Shown here: in pieces, positions 33,331 through 44,427 of the stretch
Layout of the letters: each line of letters begins with the position of its first letter
Position numbering within the stretch: position 1 is the stretch's first letter
From: Asparagopsis taxiformis
Lineage: Eukaryota > Rhodophyta > Florideophyceae > Bonnemaisoniales > Bonnemaisoniaceae
Direction: 5' to 3'
Length of the DNA stretch: 64,000 bases
NCBI GenBank assembly: GCA_030407315.1
Contig: JALQPE010002362.1
Span: 16,290 to 80,289, forward strand
Position numbers and translations under genes: made by a program
Notes under the pieces: model-generated
What the model was told of the DNA's origin: nothing
Databases searched by the model: none
Seen by the model: the letters and a program-made list of their open reading frames with translations, nothing else

Positions 33331-33518
33331 GCAGTACTGAGAAAGAGGATATATCTTTATACTTTGACCAATAACACAGATTTCGATGTGAACAGAATTT
33401 ATTTTCGAAAACAGAATTTCTTAATTTTAATATTGATTGAAATTCAGACTTCCCTTGAAAATGATTTACCGTAATGATTGACTCCGTTATGGACTATCTA
33501 AATCGTAGTACGATGAAA

Positions 33519-36100
33519 TCAGTGAGATGCAAAGGCGTACTTACTATGCAGTCCGCTCCATTCCTTACGGAGAGAGGAAAGGACCGACCTTATTTCTTTT
33601 TCGACTCCAGCTCTTATTTTCTTGTTTGTGAGAGAGGGAAACTCAGTTATAACAGTGTCCACAGATATGGTTCCATTTCATGGCTTCGCACTCTTTCCTT
33701 TGCCTATTACAGCTGGGCGATACTTTCCACTCCACGCGTTCCCTTCGTCGTAAACTTCATACCACCGAATATATAGTTTTTCTGTTACTCCATTACCGTT
33801 TTGTATACATTCCAGGATTTTTCCGATCCAGAACGGCATTCCGTAAGTACAGCCTTCTCCATTAACAGCAACAAACCTGTTCCTGGAGTATGGGAGGTTT
33901 GATAATGGAGGTTCATGCTGGTTGTGTAACTCATCTGTATCCTCAAATTCGGCAGCACAGAGTTCTTTTTTGTATATTCCATTGAGTTCGAAAGTATTCC
34001 GAAGATTCCAGTGAAATGGTTCGTCCCTGTCTCTGTAAACTTGATCTACCATTTCCATCAGATCTCTCATTTTCTCTTGGCTATTGATTCTAGGTTCTTC
34101 CGACCTTAACCTCTGCAAAAATTTGTTCCGGTCAGGTGGAGATCTGACGCTGTTGCACGGAGTTGAAAATAGTGATGGCGGGCGAAGCGTGAACCCACTG
34201 AGTTTCGGGGTGATAGTTGGTAGGGCTTCCCATTCATCAGTACAAAATATTTTAACATCACAAGCAGTTTGGAAGAAATCGGAATCTTCTTCCGCATCTT
34301 CGTCTCGATAGAACCGGAAGTATCTATATTTTGAGAATGGTTTAACCCTTCCAATAGAGTTCTCCAGCTTACACAGGGCTGAAAAGTTGACGACATGAAG
34401 CATTCGAACAACAAACGGCTCGGGTGTGAAAGAACTTCTCAGTTCTTTGTGTAAGTCCTCTATTGTTGCAGCGTCATTTGAGTGTAGTCTCCTTGATGTA
34501 CAACTGAAAGCCTGATCTATGTCTGCATGCGTGTGTCCCACAGGAAGAAATGAGACGAAAATCTCCTGGAAAACGCCCCATGCCACCAAACACTCCAGAT
34601 AACAAAAGAGGAAAGTGTTTCTTGTTTTCACGTGTGCAGTTATCGACTTGTAAGTAAAGTACCCCTTGGAGTTTCGAGCTTGTTGCCTTGGTCGCAAGAG
34701 TTCTGTGAAGAGCCTCAATTATGTGATTTGCCCCAGTCTCATGTTCGCTTGTCATTGTGTATAGAGAGAGTCGTTTCCGAGTTCCATGTTCAAGGACACC
34801 TATCAGCTTAACTTTCAGACTATGTCCAACTGTTGCTTTCGTTGTAACAGAGAAATGAGGGAGGCCATAGCCAGACTGATCGGCACCGTCAATGATGAGA
34901 GATGTAAATCTTGATGGATATAAGGCAGCTTGTTCGCACTTCTTCTGATATTCCCTGCGCTCTTTTGCAACCATCTCAATGTGCAAATGTCTCCTTTCCA
35001 GGAGGGGAAATGTGCGACTTGGGTCTGTTCCCATTTTCTCCAGGGAGTCCCTGATATACTCACACTCTGTGCACTTTGTAAACCTCTGAATTCTCCTTAC
35101 TTTAATATCACTGCAGTACTTCTTCCAGGTGGAATAAAAGTATGGTAAAGATGGTGTTCCACGATCTCCATACAGAACATAATACTGTTTGCAGAACATC
35201 TCATAAACAGCTTTCTTCTGGAAAAGTGGGAGGTGCCTTTCGTTCGTGTCCGGCATTGTATCAGCTGTCGAATCGGCGAAGCGATCAAGAAAGCATACCA
35301 CAGCGTCCCTTTGTGGTGATCCGGTTCCTTTGATACTGCAGTGGAAAAGATATTTGTTCCGTTCTCCGCCGACTTCTTCACTGAGCTCTGTAACTGACGA
35401 GAAAACATAAACGAAGACTCAAGAAACCTGTAGCAGACTTTCATTCCGGAAAAAAGAAAAGATTTGGATCTTGGATCAAGCAGGCTCAGAAGATATTTTC
35501 TTCTATTTTCCCTTCCCCATAGCAGCACACGAGAAGCTTCACTCTGCAGGAATATATGGTCAGTTCTAGAGAAACAATTTTTCTTGCAACATTGCTTCTT
35601 CTTAATCACTGCTTGGAAAGATTTCTCACCAAACTTCTTCTGGCTTGACTTCTTCTACTTTCAGTTTTCCGTTTTTCATTCTTGTGCTGTCATATTTCTT
35701 GGGTGTTTGACTGCTGTGCAAGCGAGGAAGAATAGTATGAAGCCCCTCATCTTTGTCCTTTTGGTTGCATTCGGAATATCCCTCCGGTGTCGGACAACGT
35801 ATATTGTTCTCGACGTTTTTGAAGAGAGTTGATGAGTATAGCTGATCCTCACAATAGGAGATCCCTTCCGTTAATTGTTTGAGATTGGACTTGTTGGCCG
35901 GTTCGTGAGCTTCAGAGATACCATGACCTGATCTCTCCAACTGTTCCTCTCTGTGTGAAGACAGTTTTTTCCATTGCTGTATTCTTCTGACTCCAATCTG
36001 TCCCTGAACCCGAACCGATTCCCAGAGCTGCCAGAATGGATTCAGCCTGTGTGCGGAGTACAGCGGAGTCAGTCTCGGAAAGGAAATCATGATCTTCCAT
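33519..36100 (-). pseudogene. DUF7869-like gene, putative DDE-type transposase, frameshifted
   Basis: The probable start is the ATG at 36100 (MEDHDFLSETDSAV). Then comes a basic region with KKKQCCKKNCF (about 35600), SGMKVCYRFLESSFMFSRQL and HLPLFQKKAVYEMFC. The core holds LIIDGADQSGYGLPHF (about 34900), LQVDNCTRENK (about 34620) and LPVGHTHADIDQAFS (about 34530). The C-terminus has FWIGKILECI and LYIRWYEV and ends near 33519. These blocks match what I recall of the DUF7869 family. The spaced Asp/Asp/(His)Asp pattern suggests an RNase H-like transposase, an inference not an established function. Frame changes near 35950, 35620, 35330, 34612 and 33680 break it; the one at 34612 is an A run. 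Confidence 0.7.
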
Positions 36101-36884
36101 GGCGATGTGCTCAGGTTGCGATATTCTTCAGTCTTGAGTTTCACAGACTGATGTAGAACATTTTCTTACGTTCATTACAGCACGAATTGGAGGAAAAAAG
36201 TTAAAATAGCTCTCTTGGGACATAATACCAGTGAAAAATTCACAAAAATTGAGCGAGAAAAAGTGAGAGCGAAATTTTTCTGAAGATAGCTGACAGGGAC
36301 AGAAAAATCCCCCACACATAGTGACGCGACACGTTCCTGCGTTCGGTTCAATCAGAATAGATTTACTCAATGAGTAGTTGAGTTCCACAGATTCACTCGC
36401 TTAGCAAAACATATAGGGATACCAAACTTCCACTTCGGGCATAAATTAACTCCAAGTGTGCTGTGAAAGATGGGAATAGAACTACGCCAATAGGATTGGT
36501 ACACCAGGGAATGAAGAGTGATGAGAGTATCGTTGATTACATAGTACAGTCCAGAATTTGGGGAACTCAACAAGATCATTTTGTGGAATGAAGCTACCTC
36601 TGATCAAGTTGGTACTCAACTAGACGATTTCCAGTATAAAATTCCGTTTGCTTCATTTAGTATCCTGCATATAGCAGTTTTGTCGGTACCCATAAAGTTT
36701 CTGTGCCTGCTGTGTCGGAACTATACAGAGCTGCTTTCAAAATCCTCGCAGGAATCATAATTGTTGAACTAATTAGTGGAATGCAAGGGAACTGACGGCT
36801 TCATTCATGCAACGTGATATGGTTTTATTGGGACTCGTATTACTTGGTTCCCGAATAGTTTTCATCGTTTTCTTGAGAGGATAT
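36101..36884. other. spacer between the two minus-strand genes
   Basis: AT-rich DNA with only short frames. I find no terminal inverted repeat or promoter that I can support. Confidence 0.4.
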
Positions 36885-37240
36885 TTACTTCGAAGCTCTC
36901 ATTTCGTTGAGATCCCAAGAGAATATTCCAGTCAGACCTTCTAGTAACTTCGGTGGGGGCTCAACACCTCCATATTTATAAGGGTACTCTATGTTTCCCA
37001 CATTTCCCTTTGCCTGAAAACTGTAACAAGAAACAAGGTTCTGACCATCCTTCTCGAACATAGTAAGAGGGACGTTGTGAATGACTTTTTGGATATTTCC
37101 ATTTCCTTCAGAGCCGGGAAGAAGCTTTCCAATTCCTACAACTTGACCATTCAGCATTAGCTCCACGAAGTCACCTCCTTTCAGAGATCCCATCTCCTTC
37201 TGGACAGATATTCCCGATTGGGTACTGTCAATATCCCAAT
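36885..37240 (-). CDS. C-terminal domain of the methyltransferase gene, in a shifted frame
   Basis: A minus-strand frame continues directly after the methyltransferase if one base is gained or lost in the A-rich tract at 37258-37270. The upstream codons then read ENGKAELNWDIDSTQSG and lead to GDFVELMLNGQVVGIGKLLP and FEKDGQNLVSCYSF, ending at 36885. The beta-rich pattern suggests a small SH3/BAH-like barrel. I do not recognise the family. Confidence 0.5.
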
Positions 37241-38896
37241 TTAACTCAGCTTTTCCGTTTTCTTCTTTTTTCTCCTCTTCATAAGTTCTTCAGACCTGGG
37301 ATATTGTTTGTGCAATATTTCTGCAACGGCACGGAGCCTCTCGTGAGCGATACGATAGATTCGTGCGTTTGCCTCGATAACGTAGCATGATCGAGCTGTT
37401 CTCATCGATGCAATTGCGGAAGTCAGAGTTCCTGCATACATATCCAAAACAGAACCTCTTTCCGGACAGAACGTATTAACCAACTCGGATATAAGACCAA
37501 CATTTTTCTCCTCAACAAGCACAGGAGACTTGGTTCCTGGAATAAGGAGTTTCTCTTTCGAAACTGGTATGTTTGACATTGCAGCAAATCTTCTGCTCGT
37601 TTTTGACGGAACGAAATGGTATGGGCTCTTCATATCAGGTTTGAACCCCTCTTTTGACACCCCTGGTGCCCTAGCTATGATGGCGAAATCACAAGCATTC
37701 TGAGGAGTGCTATCGCCTCTGTGGTGTTGTACGGTTTGAGTATCTTTCATAATGACGAAAGGGTACTCAGGACCTGTGAAACCAATTCGATGAAGTTCAC
37801 TATAGAAAAGTTCGAAGTTTCGGAAAGAAAGGAACGAGAAAAACCATCCGCCCGGCTTCAAAACCCGCCGAGAAAACTGACAGAGCGATTTGACCTCTTT
37901 GTCGTCTATGAAGTTATCATATGACGTTCTGCGCAATGATTGCGATTTTGGAGTACCATATGGAGGATCTGTTAGTATCAAGTCGAAGAGTGGATGACTA
38001 TCTGTCCACACAGTTTTGTCGAAGTCCTGCCATTTCATTTGATAACAAGACACACCCATTGCTTCCACATGATCAAATCTTTCATCTAAATCTGCTTTTT
38101 CAGGAGCAGGTCTTTTCGGGCGTGTATTTAAACGGTTCGAGTTGGCACTAGGCGCTTTTTCAGTGAATCCAGTTTTCTTTTCTCCGTCTTGTCTATCTTT
38201 TCCATCAGAAATATCTTCTGTTTGGAGATCATTCTGGGAGACATGTTTGTCTACTTCAGGAAGCGATCTGAATGATCTTTTAGTAGGAGATTCCAGTATC
38301 CTTGGATTGATAGATTCTCCCTCCTCTCCTTCTGACTGGAGTACATTGCACTCGGTAGTACATGGAATATTTCCAGATGATGTATCACCAGGATTATTTT
38401 CCGAATGATTCCTGTTCATCTCTTTAAACTTCTTTTCCTTCAATGGGGCAGCCTCAGGACACACTTTTCTGTATTGCTTCAGAAGGGCATCAAGAACATC
38501 CATGTCGTTCCCCGAGTTCGCAGAAACCTCTGCATCGAATTTCGTATTACGAAGCAGGTTTTTTCTGATAGCTTCCATACCAGAAGGCCAGTCTTTTCCT
38601 TCGATGAGAGACTCGAACTTCCGGGCTTCCCTCAAAGCATTGCACGCATTCTCGTATTGTTCGACTGTAACCTTATACGATGCCGCTTTGAACTTATTAG
38701 ACCTAGAGATCTCTCGCAAACGATATAGTGTGTTGATTTGATTTTGTTCGGCATCTGGTCCTGAGGCATTCATAAATTTCGTAGCTGACTTGATAGAGGT
38801 TATGTTAAGGAACTTCCGGTATACTCGACAATCAGTTGTTTCCAGTGCAGATACGGAATCTGTACACCTTTCGTCTGCAGAACGAGTTACTGCCAA
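37241..38896 (-). CDS. DNA N6-adenine/N4-cytosine methyltransferase, permuted DPPY class
   Basis: Residues are counted from 38896, which is not an ATG; the frame probably continues from the ParB-like part. The first 300 residues are helical, charged and low in complexity. The catalytic motif LILTDPPYGTPKS has DPPY at 310-313. RRVLKPGGWFFSF (343-355) is the strand-turn after it. The SAM-binding VLDMYAGTLTSAIAS follows at 483-497 with VIEAN as the next acidic strand. DPPY before the SAM motif is the order of beta-class amino methyltransferases such as the CcrM group. The usual FxGxG reads YAGTL, so activity is uncertain. The protein should methylate the exocyclic amine of A or C in DNA. Such enzymes are mainly prokaryotic or viral, or carried by eukaryotic mobile elements. 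Confidence 0.75.
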   Translation of the reverse strand: MAVTRSADERCTDSVSALETTDCRVYRKFLNITSIKSATKFMNASGPDAEQNQINTLYRLREISRSNKFKAASYKVTVEQYENACNALREARKFESLIEGKDWPSGMEAIRKNLLRNTKFDAEVSANSGNDMDVLDALLKQYRKVCPEAAPLKEKKFKEMNRNHSENNPGDTSSGNIPCTTECNVLQSEGEEGESINPRILESPTKRSFRSLPEVDKHVSQNDLQTEDISDGKDRQDGEKKTGFTEKAPSANSNRLNTRPKRPAPEKADLDERFDHVEAMGVSCYQMKWQDFDKTVWTDSHPLFDLILTDPPYGTPKSQSLRRTSYDNFIDDKEVKSLCQFSRRVLKPGGWFFSFLSFRNFELFYSELHRIGFTGPEYPFVIMKDTQTVQHHRGDSTPQNACDFAIIARAPGVSKEGFKPDMKSPYHFVPSKTSRRFAAMSNIPVSKEKLLIPGTKSPVLVEEKNVGLISELVNTFCPERGSVLDMYAGTLTSAIASMRTARSCYVIEANARIYRIAHERLRAVAEILHKQYPRSEELMKRRKKKKTEKLS

Positions 38897-39855
38897 CTCT
38901 GGATGTCCGCGTTCATGATTATACCAATCTCGTGGATTACTGCGAGTGGCAGGCGAACAGCAGTAGTAGCAGTCTGTCGCATTGTATTGTCCTTGAGGTG
39001 TGTGCAGCCATCGAATGCTGAAGCTATTTGTTTTGCAGTAGGTTGCTTCCCGTTTGACATGGATTTTAGGCGATCAGACTGTTCTCGGAGACCAAATAAT
39101 GTATCATATAGTGTGGACTCTATGAAAAATGACGAGTCATGCTTCCGGTTCTGATGTCTTCCCAATTGCTTCAGAACTTGCATGTTATGGCCTCCCTTTA
39201 GAATTGTAACAGGCCAGAGAAAAGATTCCCACGTATCTGGACATTCATCCATCACTCTAGAATAGCGGTAAGTCTATGCATCCCATCCACCACCCCGTAC
39301 CACACAGAGCGACTTTCCGCTTTTTCAATAGCCTGTGACTCTGACATACATTGTTCTTCAGAGGCATTTGAAGACCGCAGAAAGTCTACGACATGACGCT
39401 TCAAACCACCTGTTAGTTCAACTACAATACCATTGTCGGAACCTGCAACGAATCCCTGGGCACAGTTTTCGTTTAAAGCAAGATTTTTTGTTGCCAACTG
39501 CGGAATTGCCGATCCGTTGAAGATTGTCTTGAGTCTCATGACGCCGGATCGAGAAATTTGCCGAATGGAGGTCAATGGAACACATGATCGAGGATCCACA
39601 CGACTATTAGTTGACCCTTCCATAACGTCTGCAAATAATGCTTTGACGGATGCATCATGCTCGAAAGAACGATTTTCTGCTTCTGTAGATCCCATCTTTC
39701 TCTTGAAGAAGGAGCTCTTCATAGTTAGGATACTTACAGCCTCAAGATTCCGAAACTTTAGTTCCCTATATTGCTGCAGGATGGAAGTGACTTTTAGTAT
39801 ACCAGAGCAACATTTTCCAACTCTATGAAAGGAAAAACCTGCGAGCGACTGTCAA
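38887..39855 (-). CDS. ParB-like domain protein, probably the N-terminus of the methyltransferase
   Basis: The frame is open upstream of the ATG at 39722 to about 39855 and reads GFSFHRVGKCCSGILKV. It carries SCVPLTSIRQISRSGVMRL and, near its end, WYGVVDGMHRLTAILE (about 39260-39310), matching the strand-DG-x-HR-x-x-A signature of ParB/Srx folds. At 39252-39255 the stop overlaps an ATG (ATGA) and the next frame (39255-38887) continues as DECPDTWESFLWPVTILKGG. The methyltransferase frame follows after another shift at about 38900. One fused protein of about 990 residues broken by indels is likelier than three genes. ParB-like domains next to DNA methylases are common in phages and plasmids. 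Confidence 0.6.
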
Positions 39856-40831
39856 AATAATCTAAACAGAATGAGATCCTGATTGGGTCCGCTGTACTTT
39901 AAGTCTGTATCTGGACACTAGCATAATATTTTCTTGAATGGAGGACGTATTGGAGAGTAGTTACCCTGTCCAAGTTTCATCTCCAATCTTACTCCAATAT
40001 TTCAAACGGATGGATAAGTCGAAATCACCTACAGGCCGCTCGGAAATTTTCTGATGGCGGTGAAACATATCACGGTGGAACCCTGTGCACATTGGATCTG
40101 TTGAGAGGAATGAAACAAGGTGCATAACGGACATATTTGTCCGGGTCAAAATGACAAGGAATCAATGGTGCAGTACAGAAACTATGGAAGCATCGCGCAA
40201 ATCATCGGGCATGATGCGCGGCGCACTTGCCTAGATTTGTACATCATATCGTGCACCATAGTGATTTGGCCACTCTCACGAACATAATGGCACATGTGGT
40301 GCCTCCATCGAGGCAGGCAGGGCAGGTCTGTAGTACATTATTCTGTACCTGAATATCAATATTGCGCAATAGAACACACGTTGGACGTGGCCCAGGGAGC
40401 TGTGATAATAGGTTATACTGCAAGGAAGCAGTAGAAATGGTATTGCAAAAGTACCATGTGACACATGGAATGATGGTTGACAGTAGAAGGATTAAGCATA
40501 TTTTAATTCCGAAACACTAATGGCATAATTTTACAATTCATGACCTATTTTTAGGCAGTCCATTTTTCCATACTGGAAGAACTATCCTTCGAATATCAAT
40601 ATTGTCAAATAGGTATGCATCGGTACAAATCTTATCTGCTTTCTTCACGTTCCCATACCAATTCCAGTTCTGTAGAGTGAAATAAAACTTGAGGAAAAAT
40701 TTTAGTAAAAAACCTGGCGATATTGAAAGTTTGTGCGGTATTTCATTCTGTTTCTAATAACGAAATTCCAGACATGAAGAACTGCAGGCCGCTTCTTCAT
40801 CTGGGTACGGCAAGCTTGGTCTGCAGGCAGA
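39856..40831. other. spacer between divergent genes
   Basis: No reliable gene. GAATATCAATATTG occurs twice in the same orientation, at about 40352 and 40590, each followed by AATAG. The spacer would hold the promoters of the two divergent transcription units. Confidence 0.4.
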
Positions 40832-40855
40832 GTGAGCGTCCCAGAAGGTTTCGAT

Positions 40856-41821
40856 ATGGCTCCGAAGTCTAGACGCCCAGCCGCAAAAAAGGCTCCACGT
40901 CAAAATGTGAGGCCCTCAAGAGCCATGAAAGCACCCCGCCAGTGCCCTCAGTCTCCTACCCAAGATACTCGAGCATCAAGAAAAAAGGTTTCGGATTCTC
41001 CGTCAGCTTCTAATACTGGTGTCGAAACTACTAGTACAGCGCCAAGATCATCTGCAGATATTGATACTCTTACCGTTTCTCAAAGGAAGCGTATGGATCA
41101 ATCCAACAACTTGAGCTCGATGATTTCAAAAAATGAATTGAAGAAAAAAAAGTGTTGCAAACTAGAGTGTTTCAGAATGGTTGACGGAAAAAAGCTTGTG
41201 GAGGACACGAAGAGAGTCGCCAAGATGGATAAGCTAACTAGGAGGTCTTTCCTTCATTCTATGTTCGTCAAGGAATTCAAAGCTTAAAGATATTCTGGCA
41301 ATGGCGTTTGCTACAAGTTTCTGAGGGAGACTTTCCTCTTCTCAGTGGATATGCAGTGGAAGAGCAAACAGCGGATGCTTGATTTGAAGCAAATGAGATC
41401 TCATTCAATCCCCAAATCGGATTATGAAACTGATTCGGAACATGACGAGCCTGCAGCTCAAAGTGATCCTAGTCCTCCGTCGGCAGCTCGGGCTGATGTG
41501 GCTTCAGAGGACTCCATGGTAGATACTTTCGTTGCCATGAAAGGGACAGGCTGTACGAGTGACGAGCCTTTTTGGCTTGGGAAAGTTAAGGGTATCAAGA
41601 GAGATAGCGATGGAAACCTGATGAAAATTGTAGTCCATTGGTTCGAAAAGAGTGGCAATGCAATCAATGGCTCCTACAGTCCGTGTACGAACAAAAAAGG
41701 ATTGGAATGGGTGGACACTGTATCCGCACAGTCAGTCATACTAGAGATACCGGAACTATTAGATGGGAGGCTCGACGCTTATTCGCGAGACTACCTAAAA
41801 CGCTACCTGGAATCGAGCTGA
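40856..41821 (+). CDS. internally deleted relative of the DUF7869-like gene
   Basis: The ATG at 40856 (ATGGCTCCGAAG) begins a very basic, Pro/Lys-rich N-terminus like a nuclear targeting or DNA-binding tail. KKKKCCKLECFRM matches KKKQCCKKNCF of the minus-strand gene. After an in-frame TAA at 41285, NGVCYKFLRETFLFS matches MKVCYRFLESSFMFS. The frame then jumps directly to an acidic linker and to the C-terminal block FWLGKVKGIK...IVVHWFEK...NGSYSP, matching FWIGKILECI...LYIRWYEV...SGKYRP, ending at 41821. The central acidic core is missing altogether. Apart from the single stop codon the frame is clean. It may be a non-autonomous copy or a repressor-like derivative. Confidence 0.65.
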
Positions 41822-42035
41822 GAAATTAGTATAGATCGTTCTGATAGACTCCCTAATCATAGATGAATTAAACAGTAGAGAACAATTGGTAGCTTTTCAC
41901 GCGCACATTTACGAGCAATATAGACATGGCTCTCATCCTTCATAAGAGAGACCTTGCTAGCCGAAAAACCAAACTCTCATATCGAAACATCCACACACCA
42001 CTTGACCTCCTGCCGCAGAGGGACGGCACAACCAT
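41822..42035. other. flank, nothing recognised
   Basis: Right flank of the divergent unit. No inverted repeat matching the left side near 33.4 kb was found. Confidence 0.35.
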
Positions 42036-42604
42036 ATGTTGCTTTCCTGTGCGTGTACGCTATTTCAGGGCTCATTCATTAATTGTTTTCACGTCTCGAC
42101 GCGACAACAGCCGCAACCACCCATAAGCGCGCCCTGGTGGTCGCCTGTCGTGCGAAGCGTGCCAAACAGCTCTTCCGCACGCTGTCCAAGCCCGTTCAGC
42201 AAGCTCTTTCCGCTGCCCTCTGCTATATGCGATATGCGACCCGCATATGTATTCGCCTACCAGCTGTTGCTCGACGCCGCGCGCTTCCTGTGCTTGCTCA
42301 TCGTCTCGCATGCGTCTCATACCGCGCAGGAGAGCGAGGTGCGTCAGTTTCGTGACTTGGCCACCAGGTGTCAGCACGCGGCTACTAGAGCTGGATTAGT
42401 CAGTTTATCCCTGTTTTTTACGCACTGGAGCAGTTGGCACGTCTGGTCGTTTCGGAGGAGGAGCATGCGGTGTCTTGTGCCGCTGAGGAGGTTTCTGAGG
42501 CAGCGAGAGTTTTCAAATTTGAACGTAGCGTTCTTGCAGATAAGGCGACGAGTATTCGAGCCCAGAGGAGCTTGAGAAAACAGGTTTTACTCAGGCCTAA
42601 TTGA
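42036..42604 (+). pseudogene. unidentified gene remnant, hydrophobic then helical
   Basis: One frame gives a hydrophobic LLLDAARFLCLLIVSHASH and a helix (ESEVRQFRDLATRCQHAA). After a T-run at 42414 another frame continues with YALEQLARLVVSEEEHAVSC and RSLRKQVLLRPN to a TGA at 42602. Together they resemble a membrane helix with a cytosolic coiled coil. I cannot name the family, and the N-terminus is not defined. Confidence 0.35.
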
Positions 42605-44427
42605 ACGAATGTTTACGTGCGCTGTTTGTCATTTCTTTTGTACTTTGTTTCATCCCATTGCTAGCTGTACAACACTTTGGGTCACCATGATTGATGGCGG
42701 CGTTGGTACGTCGCGTCGGTTGACGTTTTTGTCAACTTGGGTTGAAACATGCATGCCTACCTTTGTTCGACTAATGTTATCAGTAAACGTCAACACAATA
42801 TCTATATACACAGCGCCAAAAACCGTAGCACACGCCATATGTTTATCACGCAACCGCTCCATTACTTACATGCACACACGCTGTAAGACTGTAATGACGG
42901 ACGCCATATGTATTGTCTTTTGCAGCGAGATGAGTGAATTTGTCGAGGAAATCTAGGAACGCATCGGAGACAATCTCCGCAAAACTGGTCCAACAACATC
43001 TGCACCTTGGCACCGTGGCCAAGTTCAATGAACCATACGCCGTCTGGGAACTTTTGCTTTTCATGCGCCCTAATGAGGCCAATCAACGTGTCGGATGTCT
43101 TCCACGTGTCTATATCTTGTTTGCGGACACTACACATACTCTATTCCTATTCGACTTGTCTCATAGTAGAACAAGTGCCATACACAAAGTACACCCGGAC
43201 CACGGTTCGTGTACACTGTGCCATGATGTATCATGCGTACACTAGCACTAAATGCAGGGCATAGTGTACTCGTTCGAACCAACTGTTGCACCCGGGCGGG
43301 AGCAAATTTCTTCGTTCAGTACCGGCCCGACACCGCCCTCCAAGTTCAGTGAAGACTACCACCAGTCGAGCCCAAGTCATCCAGTGTGTAGCCGCTTTCC
43401 GATTGTTCCAAACACGAAACAGGCGTTTGCAATGACGCCAAATGACTTCCAGTCGCAAACTAAACATGCTGCCACGATGCGTTCGATGACTGCATTCCCA
43501 GCGCCCCCTCCGTAGGCAGCATCCATCACCTGATCAACTCGCAGTCCACAACTGAACAGAACCTACAGCCTCAAATTCCGCCCACAAAATCTATCGTACG
43601 CCGTTGTGCAGGATTTCTGCAAGAGGGAATGATACTTCAACCTGTGACTGCACGCGCGTACAGACACATTGTTTGCGTTCAGCCCGTGCGTCCGACGCAG
43701 CCTGTGAGACGATAGGAAACGGATTTTTGCGGGATATAATACAGCAATAGCTTAGTTGCTCCCATGCATAGTCTACGACCTTCGTTGCGCTCGTTCTCAG
43801 CAATATTCCAAGTCCATCGTTATCCATTTGGCGACTACAATTGCGGAATGGATTTCAGATCTCTGCATGCAAAGTGGAGTGGATAGCCACTTGACAATCA
43901 TCCCTCGCTAGTGTAGTTTGCACATATACGGGCACTTTGGCCGACATAGCGTTCTGCATACCTTTGTTTCACTTTCGCCAACGGCCGTCATAGGCGGACA
44001 CCTGTTCCGTCCAGCAAGTAGTGATCTATCCAAGCATGGCTACTCACAACTCGAAGACGAGCGCATTGTCCGAGTCCACTGTTCCGCTGCACTTTCATAG
44101 TAGCGCTACACGTCGATGGGGTCGGCCAGTATAGCGCACTGCTGCACTCTACCCATCCCTACAACGTTACACTACCTCCAATCTATGTACTACAGAATTC
44201 CATACGCATTCCACGACTTGCCCTACTACAAATTGTCACTGCACAATAATAAATGCATTCGCGGGGTGCGTCAACGGATCAGCACCTCTGCTGGTTTCCA
44301 GACGCATCCCGGTCTCCACGATCGTGTTCAATCTCAATCTCGTCTATAAACCTGTCCTGTTCCCTTATTTTGCACTGCCCTCATCTTTCAACTTTTCTGA
44401 CATCTACAGAGCAGGTGCCACTGAAAG
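42605..44427. other. no recognisable gene
   Basis: Short frames on both strands, for instance minus-strand 43137-42862 with KFPDGVWFIELGHGAKVQ, hint at decayed coding but none can be assigned. The copia element B insertion ends this stretch. Confidence 0.4.

Noticed and set aside
37241..39855. bacterial or phage contamination as source of the methylase gene
   Set aside because: The gene is in continuous sequence with eukaryotic retroelements and a DUF7869-like gene of similar base composition, and no prokaryotic neighbour gene or ribosome binding site is present. A misjoin cannot be excluded without reads.
43231..44100. remnant of a Harbinger-type transposase on the minus strand
   Set aside because: A few residues (Trp/Arg-rich helix) are suggestive, but no catalytic motif can be identified.
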